A stretch of 64,000 nucleotides of DNA, from assembly GCA_013397455.1 (NCBI GenBank), contig VYZB01000078.1, positions 1,899,454 through 1,963,453 on the forward strand. The letters run 5' to 3'. Position 1 is the first letter of the stretch. Each line of letters starts with the position of its first letter. This DNA is from Crotophaga sulcirostris. Its lineage: Eukaryota > Chordata > Aves > Cuculiformes > Crotophagidae. Both the position numbers and the translations under genes were made by a program. Below are positions 29,501-38,622 of the stretch, one piece after another. The notes beneath the pieces are model-generated. The model saw only the letters and a list, made by a program, of their open reading frames with translations. It did no database searches and was not told the DNA's origin.

Positions 29501-31905
29501 AAGCAAGTCACGCTAAGCATTACTTCTATATTGAACTTTAAAGACCCAGCTTTAAATTTTCAGACCTTAAAATCACTACCTGTTGACACTTAGCAGTATA
29601 CACTTCAGTGTCTTACCATCCAAAAACCATGCTCTGTTCTTACAAAGCATATGACAGATTTTCTCTACCACTCTCCTGAAGTAATAGTGACAAGAAAAAC
29701 AGTAACACTTTGCTCTGAGAGCAGTACTCGATGCAATACACAGCAGCTTCCTGTTATTCTTATAAAAAAACAATAAACTCGGAGTCATACAGTCAATCTG
29801 GAAAGGTGATAACAAATCAAGAGGGAAGAGGAAGACCTAGAGGAACAATCTGTTTCTCAAAACCCAGTTTCCATTGATACTCAGGCTTAAAAATCTGCTC
29901 ACCTCCCTCTTCACCATCCTGGAGCTTCCTCTTCTTTCCAAGCTTTTCTGATTGCTGTTTGCTCTTGAACTGTTTGACATTAGCTCTTCCAGTTCTTAAC
30001 TGTCCTTTCACAAATTTCTTGGAAATGGGTTTAGACTTTCCTTCCTCATTTCCTTTGTTAAGAAGCTTCTTTGGTGGACCCAAATCTACTAATCAACAAA
30101 ACAGAAATTAAAATGTCATCCTAGACCTAACGTTGATTCAAAATATCACATTATTACCATAGCAAGAATTAAACTAATTAACAATAACTGTATCTATATA
30201 TATAAACCAGTACTTCTTTCATGCCTCTCAAAGTCAATATTTTCATTGCAGCCCCTGGGTGACCCCACTGCCCCTAGGGAAGTTCTGCCCCAGCATTAGT
30301 TTCTGGGCAACAGTGTAATGGCACAGGCATAAAAACAGATTATTCCAAATTAAGAATTTCATCACCCCTGAGAGCAAAGCCACCAGCTCCCAAATCATCT
30401 CTTCACAGCTAAAGATCAGAGCTGTTTTGACATCATCTGTTTTAAGCAGAAGACAGCAGACACTGAAAGGCATCTTCTCAATCCTAACCCACAGCACAAC
30501 CTAGCTTCAACTCTCAAACATTTTCTTAATGTGGGAAAGCAAAGCCTAAAATCAAAAAGCTACCAATTTTGAATTTTTAATTAAAAGAGTATTTTAGGTC
30601 AATCAAATCAAGTTGAAGGGTTTGCAATGCAATCTATTTAAAGCATTTCAGCTTTACTCTTCCCAGGGTATTTGACCATACAGTCAATAGTTTTGAATAC
30701 AAGGTGGAATCACAGAATGACTGAGGTTGGAAGAAACCTCTGGAGGTCATCTGGTCCAACTCCCCTGCACACACAAAGCCACGCAAAGCCAGTTGCTCAG
30801 AACCACATTTGATCAGCTTTTAACCACCATCTCCCTGAATAACCTGTGCCAGTGTTTGGTCACCCTCACAGTAAAGAGGCCTCATGTTCATGGGAGACCT
30901 CCTGCATTTCAGTTTGTGCCCACTGCCTCTGGTCCTGTCACTGGGCATCGCTGAAAAGAGCCTGACTCTGTCTCTGCACCCTCCCTTCAGGTATTTGCAT
31001 ACATTGAGCCTTCTCTTCTCCAGGCTGAACAGCCCCAACTCCCTCAGCCTTTCCTCACAGCAGAGATGCCCCAGGCCCTTCATCATCTTAATGGTCCTTC
31101 ATTCTCTCCAGTGAATCCATATGTCTGTTGTACTAGGGAGTCAAGAACTGGACACAGCACTCCAGGTGGGGCCCCATCAGTGCTGAAAAGGCCAACGACC
31201 ACTTCCCTCAACCTGCTAGCAGCACTCCTCCTAAGTGGCCCAGGATCCAATTAGCCACAAGAGCACAGGATCCAATTGCCACAAGAGCACATTGCTGGCT
31301 GATGTTCCACTGATCACCAAGAGCCCCAGGGTCTTTTCTGCAAGGCTGCTTTTCCCCAGCAGGTACTGGTGCATGAGGTTGTTCCCCCCACCAGGTGTAG
31401 GACTTCGCACTTCACTCCTTGATGAACTCCATGAGTTTTCTGTCAGCCCAGTACTGACTTCTAGGGTACAGTGCAGGTTATGAGCCTCCAACTAGATTTT
31501 GTGCTACTGATTACCACACCCTGGGCCCAGCCAGTTAGCCAGTTTTCAATCTACCTCACCGTCTGCTCATCGAGTCCATAATTCATCAGCACCTCTGCAA
31601 GGATCTTATGGGAGACACTGTCAAAAGCCTTACTGAATTTCAGGCAGACAACACCCGGACAACACCCGCTCCCCTTCACTCACATACCCACCCAGCCACT
31701 TCACAACATAAGTCTACCACGATAAACAATGAAGACTGAGCATGCCTGTGCACAAAAGCAAACACTCTCCCAGGACTCCTATTCAGGAGCCTTTAAAGGC
31801 CTTCTCACCATTATCTTTTTTAAACTTCCTTTTCCCAGGAGGCACTTTTCCACGAGGTGCTTTTCCACTCTTCCCCACAAACTTCTTTTTACCCCTGGCT
31901 TCCAT
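8398..31905 (-). CDS. PUM3: PUM3 (Puf-A, Pumilio homologue 3), 17 coding exons
   Basis: This gene encodes the nucleolar Puf-family protein related to yeast Puf6, which binds RNA/DNA through about eleven Puf repeats and acts in 60S ribosome biogenesis (established knowledge). Coding exons in transcript order: 31905-31809, 30085-29903, 28869-28734, 28099-28024, 27269-27176, 26955-26889, 26375-26201, 24516-24413, 23912-23834, 22157-22059, 20994-20941, 19354-19274, 16375-16233, 15438-15216, 14150-14063, 12421-12331, 8527-8398. All introns are GT-AG, and the total is 1920 bases with every phase compatible, giving 639 residues plus a stop. Residues 1-100 are Lys/Arg-rich, a likely nucleolar signal. 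The Puf-repeat and CPL-containing body runs from about residue 125 to the end. No frame damage was seen. Introns carry a CR1 in intron 1, a second CR1 between exons 12 and 13, a third older one in the last intron, and an hAT-like insert between exons 11 and 12. The assignment is secure; individual boundaries may be off by a few bases. Confidence 0.96.
8720..9165 (-). mobile_element. Old CR1-like LINE 3' fragment
   Basis: On the plus strand the text runs as the reverse complement of a CR1 3' region: a CTGGAAAGAACTTCAGATC-type start, a truncated TTGCTCAGGACTTC, then GGGAAAAGGCTTTTCCTTATCTCCAGCC. It is heavily diverged and lies in the last PUM3 intron. Confidence 0.65.
9746..9769. repeat. (CTATGA)n hexamer repeat
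   Basis: The CTATGA unit repeats at least three times in tandem in a PUM3 intron. Confidence 0.8.
11163..11207. repeat. AT-rich tandem repeat with 16-base palindromes
   Basis: Two tandem units of about 23 bases, each containing TTTAATTTAAATTAAA, which is its own reverse complement. In PUM3 intron. Confidence 0.85.
12331..12421 (-). CDS. PUM3: PUM3 coding exon 16
   Basis: Encodes [15 protein letters not shown] followed by [13 protein letters not shown]. Acceptor TTTTACAG, donor TTG|GTATGT. The following intron, about 3.8 kb, is the second longest of the gene. Confidence 0.94.
14063..14150 (-). CDS. PUM3: PUM3 coding exon 15 (Puf repeat)
   Basis: Encodes [17 protein letters not shown], a terminal Puf-like repeat with the H-P-A-G-H core, then the charged [10 protein letters not shown]. 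Acceptor CTTAAAG, donor GAAG|GTATGT. Confidence 0.95.
15216..15438 (-). CDS. PUM3: PUM3 coding exon 14 (CPL region)
   Basis: The largest coding exon. It encodes [32 protein letters not shown] and PGGRDGQ. This lies in the C-terminal part of the fold, which Pfam describes as the CPL domain of Puf6-type proteins. Acceptor TTCATCAG, donor CAG|GTAATG. Confidence 0.94.
15802..15826. repeat. (AATGTC)n hexamer repeat
   Basis: The AATGTC unit repeats three to four times in a PUM3 intron. Confidence 0.8.
16233..16375 (-). CDS. PUM3: PUM3 coding exon 13
   Basis: Encodes [13 protein letters not shown] and [17 protein letters not shown], then QQGDGNAHS. The acceptor is TTTTACAG; the donor AG|GTAACT splits a Ser codon. 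Confidence 0.94.
17030..17605 (-). mobile_element. CR1 reverse-transcriptase fragment in PUM3 intron
   Basis: The minus strand encodes [20 protein letters not shown] and [10 protein letters not shown], classic CR1 RT motifs, and runs to SGVPR. It lacks the CR1 3' UTR, so it is broken on the side that normally survives. It carries a 21-base internal tandem duplication at about 17456-17497 ([10 protein letters not shown] in translation). It lies between PUM3 exons 12 and 13. Confidence 0.9.
19274..19354 (-). CDS. PUM3: PUM3 coding exon 12 (Puf repeat)
   Basis: Encodes [19 protein letters not shown] and ends KQLIIS. Acceptor TTTGCAG, donor TCT|GTAAGT. It is 81 bases long and in phase 0 on both sides. 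Confidence 0.94.
20013..20254. mobile_element. Short hAT-like DNA transposon in PUM3 intron
   Basis: The left end CTGTGGCCTCCAAAG and the inverted right end CAGTGGTCTCCAAAT match at 12 of the first 14 bases, close to Charlie-type hAT termini. Flanking 8-mers ACTGAGAC and ATTGAGAC differ at one base, as expected for an aged hAT target-site duplication. No transposase frame is present. It lies between PUM3 exons 11 and 12. Confidence 0.72.
20941..20994 (-). CDS. PUM3: PUM3 coding exon 11 (54 bases)
   Basis: A short exon encoding [18 protein letters not shown]. Acceptor GGATAG, donor ACG|GTGAGT. Phase 0 on both sides, so skipping it would keep frame. Confidence 0.9.
22059..22157 (-). CDS. PUM3: PUM3 coding exon 10 (Puf repeat)
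   Basis: Encodes [14 protein letters not shown] and [16 protein letters not shown], the most conserved Puf repeat of the family, with the D-G-A-R-V-A motif. Acceptor CCCCAG, donor AAG|GTATTG. Phase 0 on both sides. Confidence 0.96.
23834..23912 (-). CDS. PUM3: PUM3 coding exon 9 (Puf repeat)
   Basis: Encodes [17 protein letters not shown], almost unchanged from the mammalian protein as recalled. The acceptor AATTCAG|A completes the split Lys codon from exon 8. Donor TCC|GTAAGT. Confidence 0.94.
24413..24516 (-). CDS. PUM3: PUM3 coding exon 8
   Basis: Encodes [13 protein letters not shown] and QILTPMAQ, a family signature stretch between Puf repeats. The first residues (TPVI) differ from the SADH recalled for human PUM3. 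Acceptor CATTTCAG, donor AA|GTAAGG. Confidence 0.93.
26201..26375 (-). CDS. PUM3: PUM3 coding exon 7 (Puf repeats)
   Basis: Encodes [15 protein letters not shown] and then [18 protein letters not shown], followed by the conserved [13 protein letters not shown]. The donor, AAG|GTGACA, is weaker than the other donors of this gene but gives the expected reading frame into the next exon. Confidence 0.9.
26889..26955 (-). CDS. PUM3: PUM3 coding exon 6 (Puf repeat)
   Basis: Encodes [18 protein letters not shown], a Puf-repeat helix in which K-Y-S-R-N-I-V occupies the base-contact positions. Acceptor TTCTAG, donor GG|GTGAGT, splitting a Gly codon. Confidence 0.94.
27176..27269 (-). CDS. PUM3: PUM3 coding exon 5 (first Puf repeat)
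   Basis: Encodes [18 protein letters not shown], a clear Puf-repeat helix with the family's H-D-S-T-R-V-I-Q core, then a charged [10 protein letters not shown] segment. Acceptor CCTGTAG, donor AAAG|GTATTT. Confidence 0.94.
28024..28099 (-). CDS. PUM3: PUM3 coding exon 4
   Basis: Encodes [18 protein letters not shown] and ends LHGKIKN. Acceptor TTGCAG, donor AAT|GTAAGA. The exon ends in phase 0. Confidence 0.92.
28734..28869 (-). CDS. PUM3: PUM3 coding exon 3 (start of structured body)
   Basis: Encodes [17 protein letters not shown] followed by [13 protein letters not shown], matching the entry into the Puf-repeat body. Acceptor TCTTCAG|GA, donor AG|GTAATA; the split Arg codon continues in the next exon. 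Confidence 0.93.
29903..30085 (-). CDS. PUM3: PUM3 coding exon 2 (basic N-terminal tail)
   Basis: Encodes about residues 33-93, including [17 protein letters not shown] and VKQFKSKQQ, the low-complexity Lys-rich region typical of the family N-terminus. The acceptor reads TAGTAG, so either AG could be used; the choice adds or removes one residue. The donor is GAG|GTGAGC. Confidence 0.9.
30706..31690 (-). mobile_element. CR1 LINE fragment in PUM3 intron 1
   Basis: It starts on the plus strand with the 3'-end signature AATCACAGAATGACTGAGG and continues through the CTCCAGGCTGAACAGCCCCA block into RT sequence. The other end is about 120 bases from the PUM3 start-codon exon. An approximately 26-base tandem duplication (CAGGATCCAATT...CACAAGAGCA) is seen at 31240-31291. 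Confidence 0.92.
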
Positions 31906-31915
31906 TGTGGCAGCA
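31809..31915 (-). CDS. PUM3: PUM3 first coding exon with start codon
   Basis: ATG is at 31905-31903, with A at -3 and G at +4, a strong initiation context. The segment encodes [15 protein letters not shown] and continues Lys-rich. A pyrimidine-rich stretch ending in TTTGCAG lies just upstream, so bases 31915-31906 are 5' UTR spliced from an exon nearer the CpG island. The donor is AATG|GTGAGA, leaving one base of a split codon. Confidence 0.92.
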
Positions 31916-32026
31916 CTGCAAACGGAGCAAGAGACAGCGTGAGGAAAAGCCAGTCTGCGCTTCCCTGAACACCGGTCAACGCGCTGCACGGGGCCAAACC
32001 CCTCTCAGCGTCGCTCGCCGGCCCCA

Positions 32027-32078
32027 GGCGGCCGGTGCGGGGCCTGGGGCGGCCGGTGCGGGGCCTGGGGCGGCCGCC
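32027..32078. repeat. Tandem GC-rich 21-base repeat in the promoter island
   Basis: A unit close to GGCGGCCGGTGCGGGGCCTGG is repeated more than twice head to tail. The G-runs on the plus strand could in principle form a quadruplex. Confidence 0.8.
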
Positions 32079-32221
32079 GCAGCCCACTCGGCTCGGAGGC
32101 TCAGCAGGGCAAGGCCGGGGCTCCTCGGGCCCGCGCGGCCCCGCTCCCCGCGGGTCCCAGGACCAGGCGCAGCCACAGCGCCCGGGAGGGCCCGGCGGGG
32201 CCGCGGGCGGGGAGCTCCGCG

Positions 32222-32345
32222 GGACGGACACGCGGACACACACACACACACGGACAGACGGACAGACACACGGACAGACGGACGGACACGCGGACACATA
32301 CACACACACACACGGACGGACAGACACACGGACGGACGGACGCGC
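32222..32345. repeat. Compound (AC)n / (GGAC)n / (AGAC)n microsatellite in the promoter island
   Basis: Alternating runs of ACACAC, GGACAGAC and GGACGGAC over about 120 bases, within the likely 5' UTR or first intron of PUM3. Length variation is likely. Confidence 0.85.
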
Positions 32346-32584
32346 CGCTGCCGCCGCGTACCCCGGTCCCGCCGGTCGCCTCACACGTGCGGCCCGGCCC
32401 GGCCCGCGCTTTGCGGCCCCTCCAGCGGGCGCCGCTGCCCATTGGCCCGCCCGCCCGCTGCCGCGCGACAGTACCGTAAAGCGCCCCGCGGAAGGCGCTG
32501 CGCGCCACGTTTCCCCATCCGCGCCGCCTCCCCGGGCTCGGGCCACGGCCGGCGGGCAGCGTGGAGCAGTGTCTTTCTCCCCCT

Positions 32585-33725
32585 CATAACCCTGGTGCTC
32601 CAGACCTTTCACCAGTTTTGTTGCCTTTCTCTGGACACGCTCCAGCACCTCAATGTCCTTCTTGTAGTGCGGGGCCCAGAACTGAGCACAGCAGCTGAGG
32701 TGCAGCCTCGCCAGGGCTGATCACAGGAGGAAAACCCCTTCACAGTCCCTGCTGGCCACGCTGTTCCTGATGCAGGCCAGGATGCTGTTGGCCGCCTTGG
32801 CTACCAGGGCACACTGCTGGCTCATGTTCAGCTGGCTGTGTGCCAGCACCCTCAGGTCCTTTTCTGCTCAGCAGATCTCCAGCCACTCTTCCCCAAGTCT
32901 GTACTGTTGCATGGGGTTGTTGTGGCCAAAGTGCAGGACCCAGCACTTGACCTTGTTAAACCTCATACAAGCGGTGTTGGCCCATTGATCCAGCCTGTCC
33001 AGATCTCTCCATAGAGCCTTTCTGCCCTTGAGCAGATCAACCCTCCTGCCCAGCTTGGTGTCACCTGCAGACTTACTGAGGAAGCGCTTAATGCCTTCGT
33101 GCAGATCATTGATAAAGATATTAAACAAGGCAGGCCCTGACACTGAACCCTGAGGAACATGACTTGTGACTTACTGGCAGCTGGATTTAACTCCGTTCAC
33201 CACAGTTCTCTGGGCTCAGCCATTTGGCCAGCTTTTTACCCAGTGAAGAGTACACCTGCCAAAGCCATGAGCTGCCAGGTTCTCTAGGAGAGTACTGTGG
33301 GATACAGTGCCAAAGGCTTTACAGTAGTCGAAGTAGGTAACATCCACAGCCTTTGTCTCATCCACTAGGTCACCTGGTCACAGAAGGAGATCAGGTCGCT
33401 CAAGCAGGACCTGCCTTTCATGAACCCATGCTGGCTGGGCCTGATCTGCTGGTTGACCTGCACATGCCTGGTGAGTGCAATCAAGATGAACCACTCCATA
33501 ATCTCCTCCAGTACTGAAGTCAGCCTGACAGTCCTGGCTCCTCCTTCTGGCCCTTCTTGTAGATTGACATCACATTGACAAGTCTCCAGTTGTCTGTGAC
33601 CTCCCCAGTTAACCAGGATTGCTTATAAATGATGGACAGTCACTTGGGAAGCTCCTCTGCCAGGTCCATTAGTACTCTTGAGTGGATCCCATCAGACCCC
33701 ATAGACTTGTGAGTGTCTAGGTGGC
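32585..33725 (-). mobile_element. CR1 LINE fragment abutting the PUM3 CpG island
   Basis: Minus-strand RT C-terminal motifs are visible: [17 protein letters not shown] at the low-coordinate end, and [17 protein letters not shown] with [10 protein letters not shown] inside. The 3' UTR is absent, and the element begins immediately at the island edge. It extends back to the region equivalent to ISKSMGSDGIHPRVL. Confidence 0.92.
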
Positions 33726-33770
33726 ATATTTTTATTTAGGTGTCTAATATTTATTAAAGTCATCGTCTGT

Positions 33771-33790
33771 TGGTTTGTTTGTTTGTTTTA
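33771..33790. repeat. (GTTT)n microsatellite
   Basis: A short GTTT run in the gap between two CR1 pieces. Confidence 0.8.
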
Positions 33791-33867
33791 CTATCAGCTG
33801 ATGTGTAAGCAAAACTGAATTTTGCTGCCCAAAAGGATACTCAAAAATGTTCGTTGTAGACCAAATT

Positions 33868-34410
33868 CATACAGTAATAGAATGATGTGGGTTGGAAGGG
33901 ACTCTAAAGATTATCTGCTTCCAAACCCCCTGCCATGGGCAGGGACACCTCCCACCAGCCCAGGCTGCTCCAGGCCCCATCCAACCTGGCCTTGGACACT
34001 TGCAGGGAGGGGGCACCCACAGCTTCCCTGGGCAACTTGTGCCAGGACCTCACCACCCTCAGCATGAAGAATTTCTTCCTAATGGCTAATGCTAATGTAA
34101 ATCTCCTCCCTTCCAATTTAAAGCTGATCTCCCTCACCCTATCACTACTTGCCCTTGTAAAAAGCCCCTCCCCAGATTTCCTGTATCCCTTTTCAGTACT
34201 GGAAGGCCGCTATAAGGTCTCCCCGGAGCCTTCTCTTCTCCAGGCTGAACAACCCCAACTCTCTCAGCCTGTCCTCCCAGCAGAGGTGCTCCAGCTCTCT
34301 GATCATCTTCGTAGTCCTCCTCTGGACCAGTTCCAACAGTTCCATATCCTTCTTATGTCGGGGATTCCAGAACTGGACACAGTACTCCAGGTGGAGTCTC
34401 ATGAGAATTC
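33868..34410 (-). mobile_element. CR1 LINE 3' end
   Basis: A standard avian CR1 3' end read in reverse complement: ATAGAATGATGTGGGTTGGA, then CCATCCAACCTGGCCTTGGA, TTCTCTTCTCCAGGCTGAAC and CTGGACACAGTACTCCAGGT. It is only moderately diverged. Confidence 0.95.
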
Positions 34411-37409
34411 AATTAAACTCAAATTGAAGGCAGTGATTTGAAGTGAATACTGAACACTGGTTTTTCAGAGGCCATTAAATATAAGATTTATTATCATAAG
34501 TTCCAGTGCTATTGAGCAATGCTTTGTTCACTGTGGTTTTGAATCATGATCCACTGGATGTGTGACAACTGATTGACCAGTTATCTAAGGGGTATCTAAA
34601 GCTTTCTGTAAATTAGGCTGAAGTCCCAGCAAAACCAGGCTGAAGTCGCCATTCAGTGTCACAAGATGACGTGCCTGACAACTGGCCAACCTTGGGAGGG
34701 GAAGGCACTTTGAGAAAGACATTTTTATACTTCCTCCCCACCTTTGTCTTTGGTCTTCATTTTATATTAGTTTCTTTTTGTCTATTTAAATATGTGCATC
34801 TGAATATCACGTTTATAAATGTCACTATATGCTCTCTATGGATAACACTGTCTGGAGAGAGATCTCATTAAAAGCTGTACTGTAACTCTATAGTCCTATT
34901 GGTCTACATACCATCTCTAGGTGCACAAGCCAAAAATACATGTTTATATAGCTTTGGCTATTAGTATTTTTCACTGAGCTAAAGGAAAAGTGAAAGTCAT
35001 ACATATCTTACCATACAGTTTTGTATCACACTATCCTAGGAGTAATTTACAGATGTGTGCTGTTATACTTCTATAGACATAGAGAAATTTCAGAACATTT
35101 GTACCAGGGGTGTAAAACTCGCGGCTCCCTCTGTTCCCCTGCTCCTGCAGCGTAACGCGCGTCACACCCGCTGCACACGTGCCCAGCGCTGGCAGGAGCG
35201 CAGGGGCAAGGAGCTCAGCACTGCTGCCAGGTGCAAACAAGGTGTTGGGCTGGATAAAACAAGGTGGAGGAACGGATTCGGCCTGCAGGCCATGAGTTTG
35301 ACACCCTGGATTTATAAAGTATATGCAAGATGTCTTTAAGATGTCTTGTTCTACAGCAAATGAACATTCTGGAATAAAATTAAATGTGCTGCAATTCAAG
35401 TCAGTAAATGTGAGTGCAGGCTATTTTTCAATTTAAAAAAAGGGGTGAGGAGATGGAACTGCAATATTCCCTTCTCATGTGATTTGCATACAATTACGGA
35501 TCAATACAATTAAGCAATGAACTGATTTCAGTCTTTCTGGTTACTCAGCTTGGTAAGAATCTCACTTCTGTTTTCAGATGCCATATTACAATATATTCTA
35601 GACGTACTTAAAAATGGATGAAAGAATAAAGCTATAATAAAATACACAATACTTTGATAGCTTACAGCACTAGCAGAACTAAGTAAACAATAAATTCTAA
35701 TATAGCTTTTATTTTACCTTGGAATAAAAACTATTGACAGCTTTGTGTTATTTAATAAGGACTTATATGAAATTGAATGTGTTGTGAGCACAACACTCAG
35801 CCAGTGTATGTCAGATAAGTTTCATTGGAATAAGGCTATGATATCAGTACCTTATTATGCTATTATGTGGCTTATTAAATGCTGTGTGATTTTTAATTTA
35901 AATTGTAAGTCTTTTCATCTAGATTTGCAGCTGTGCAAGCAAGTGTAAAATGCTACTGAATCCACTGTAGCTTATTTTACAAAGGCAGAGGCTTTCTTTT
36001 GCTCTTATGTGTAACTGCTCAGGCCATTGCTGTCACAGAAATGAAAGGTTTCCCAGTTCAGTCTTTTATTTTTACCTTATGCTATAGAATTAGTATGAAG
36101 TTGTTTTAAATGAGAAAAAAATGTCCAGAATTGCCCCTTCCCTACTGTTGTGGTATAGATATTTGTATCAGGGACACCATGAAGAAGAACATAGAACAGA
36201 GCTAGGCTGTACATGTTGGTATAATGTGCCACTGTGTACAGTAATTTGCATGCCCTAGTTTAAAACCTGGGTTATATTTTAATTTTTAAAAACCTTACAA
36301 ATGCTTTGAAAGCTACCTCATGTTTATAAATAAGCTATTTTCTTTTGGGAAGTCTTTTTTACCTTTGTTCGACTCTTTCAGAGTTCTGGTAATTGCTATG
36401 TGAGGGCAGGGGCAGAGTGGAGAAAGATCAATGACCAAAAATACCTAATGGAACCTCACAAGGGGAACCTCTTAAATAAGGTTAGTGTGTTGTGGCAGGA
36501 TTTCACAACCAAACACTCGAAGAATTTCCAGTGCATGATTTTGATTATCATTACTGCAAGTTCTCCATGAACAGTCTTTATTACAAAGGCATTTTTACAA
36601 ATGTAATAAAAAAGGCTCCACTCTAAAGACAAAACAACTGATGTGCCACACATTTGACATATAGGTGTAAATTAATTAATTTTCATCTGACACAATGTTT
36701 ATTTTATTTATAGAATTACTGTGGAATTGTCATATAGATCTAAGTCAAATCAATTGGAAACAGGAAACATAATGAATGAGGGAAGCATTTTCCATGTGTA
36801 TGTCTGGAAAAAATCAATTCCACCAGCTGTATTTGCCTATTTTTATGCCAAATACAGAATAAGAATGAGAACAGAACACAGCTAGCCTGTTTTTATCAAA
36901 AATCTTTTTCATTTTTTTCTTTTGGAAGAATAGCTGGCTCTTTCCTTCTATTTCTTTTTATCTCTAATTGACAGCTTTTCCCAAAACATGGTGCTATAGC
37001 AATGCCTAATGAAGGTGCCTACTTGGTTGAAAAGGATTGCAACAGGTAGATTTTTTTTCCTCTTCTCATATTTAATACAGAAAAAGCAGATCCTCATGTC
37101 AAATAGTAATACCAATTTATGTACTTGGCAGAATGAATCTTGGTGTACTGCGGATTCTTTGAGTCACAATGATGCACATGACATAATAGAAAACAGCAAA
37201 AGATTTTAAAGTAAGTAAATGTCTACTATTTTGTCACAGCATTAAATCATTACAGATCTTAAAAAAAGCTTTTTTTTCTTTTCCTCTTTGTCACACAGCC
37301 TCAATAGCCTATTGGCTTATGTAAGTAATACAGCAGGTGTGCTTTGATTCCTGTCATACAAGATGTTACCACTCTACAATGGTATATTTTAGTCAAAAGC
37401 ATTTCTTAC
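34411..37409. other. Intergenic or 3' flank of the CARM1-like gene, no coding seen
   Basis: Apart from the hAT-like copy at 35105-35309, this is AT-rich single-copy-looking DNA. The CARM1 C-terminal tail (Ser/Gly/Pro-rich) was looked for on the minus strand and not found. Confidence 0.55.
35105..35309. mobile_element. Short hAT-like element, copy A
   Basis: Starts CAGGGGTGTAAAACTC and ends GAGTTTGACACCCTGG, forming terminal inverted repeats. Flanks ATTTGTAC and ATTTATAA agree at 6 of 8 bases. The core CTCCTGCAGCGTAACGCG and TGGCAGGAGCGCAGG is shared with the copy at 54629-54831. It is GC- and CpG-rich against AT-rich flanks. Confidence 0.65.
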
Positions 37410-37493
37410 CTAAAAAATGGATTCTTTAAATCAAGAATGTTAGCAGATTTAAATCCTGTCTGGTCCACCATAGCCACAATCTGAATATCATAA
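37410..37493 (-). CDS. CARM1-like segment 4 (end of the beta-barrel)
   Basis: Encodes [18 protein letters not shown] then ILDLKNPFF. This matches CARM1 YDISIVAQVDQTGSKSSN and following at 22 of 27 positions without gaps. The acceptor CACAAAG|T completes a Ser codon; donor AG|GTAAGA is strong. The three or so exons expected between this and segment 3 were not recognised. Confidence 0.78.
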
Positions 37494-37825
37494 CTTTGTG
37501 TGCATCAGAAAGAGAAGTATAAAAAAGAGGTAATGGAACTAAAACAACTATAACATCTTGTGTGAAAAAAATACTAATGTGTTCACTATCTAAATAACTT
37601 AGTATAACAAGCAAAAGACATTCCTTTGCAGAGGCATCACAGCAAGGGTATGATTATTTGATCATCTCTAAAGAAGTAACATTTAAAAGACACTTAAGTG
37701 ATTTTAGGAGTTTGCAACATCATAATTTTGCGCTGATAGTATTCAACAGCAGAAGGTCTTTTTGCCCTATCTGATTGAAATACTATAAAATTCAACATTA
37801 GCAAGTAGAATCAGAGTATTATTTC

Positions 37826-38622
37826 ACAATCAAAACCAACCCCAGTTCCCTCAGCCACTCCTTGTAAAACTTGTTCTCCAGCCCCTTCACCAGCTTTGTT
37901 GCCCTTCTCTGGACGCACTCCAGCGCCTCAATGTCCTTCTGGTAGTGAGGAGCCCAGAACTGCACACAGCACTCGAGGTGTGGCCTCACCAGTGCTGAGC
38001 ACAGGGGCACAATCACTGCCCTGCTCCTGCTGGCCACGCTGTTTCTGATACAGGCCAAGATGCCATTGGCCTTCTTGGCCACCTGGGCACCCTGCTGGCT
38101 CATGTTCAGCCAGTTGTCAATCAGCACCCCCACGTCCTTCTCTGCCAGGCAGCTCTCCAGCCAATCTTCCCCAAGCCTGTAACGCTGCCTGGGGTTGTTG
38201 TGTCCCAAGTGCAGGACTCAGCACTTCGGTCTTGTTAAACCTCATCCCATTGGTTTCAGCCCATCGATCCAGCCTGTCCAGATCTCTCTGCAGAGCCTCC
38301 CTTCCTTCAAGCAGATCGACACTGCCACCCAGCTTAGTGTCATCTGCAAACTTCCTAAGGGTGCACTCAATCCCCTCATCCACATTGGTGATAAAGATAT
38401 TGAACAGGACTGGTCCCAGCAATGAACCTTGGTGATCACGACTTGTGACCAGCCTCCAACGGGATTTAACTCCATTTACCACCACTCTTTGGCCCAGCCA
38501 TCCAGCCAGTTTTTTACCCAGCAGAGGGTGTGCCAGTCCAGGCCAATGGCAGCCAGTTTCTCAAGCTGAATATTGTGAGAAACGGTGCCAAAGGCTTTAC
38601 TGAAGTCCAGGATAGTAACAAA
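37826..38622 (-). mobile_element. CR1 LINE fragment between CARM1-like segments 3 and 4
   Basis: The minus strand shows [32 protein letters not shown] and [15 protein letters not shown]. It lacks the 3' UTR, ending near CCCCAGTTCCCTCAGCCACT. It sits where exons for the CARM1 beta-barrel would be expected. Confidence 0.93.

Larger units (their letters stand above)
31978..32580 (-). promoter_or_regulatory. CpG-island promoter of PUM3
   Basis: This is the only strongly GC- and CpG-rich block in the window. On the minus strand it has a CCAAT box (ATTGG on the plus strand at 32441-32445) and a CACGTG E-box at 32384-32389. It lies just upstream of the acceptor-preceded exon that carries the PUM3 start codon, so the transcription start and a non-coding first exon are expected inside it. 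The first-exon donor was not resolved. Long open frames through the island on both strands are a composition effect and not genes. No TATA box was seen. Confidence 0.8.

Noticed and set aside
31779..32720. Long open frames (up to 289 codons) on both strands through the CpG island
   Set aside because: They arise from GC-rich, stop-poor sequence and microsatellites, and fuse PUM3 exon 1 or CR1 sequence with island DNA. No protein-like conservation is seen.
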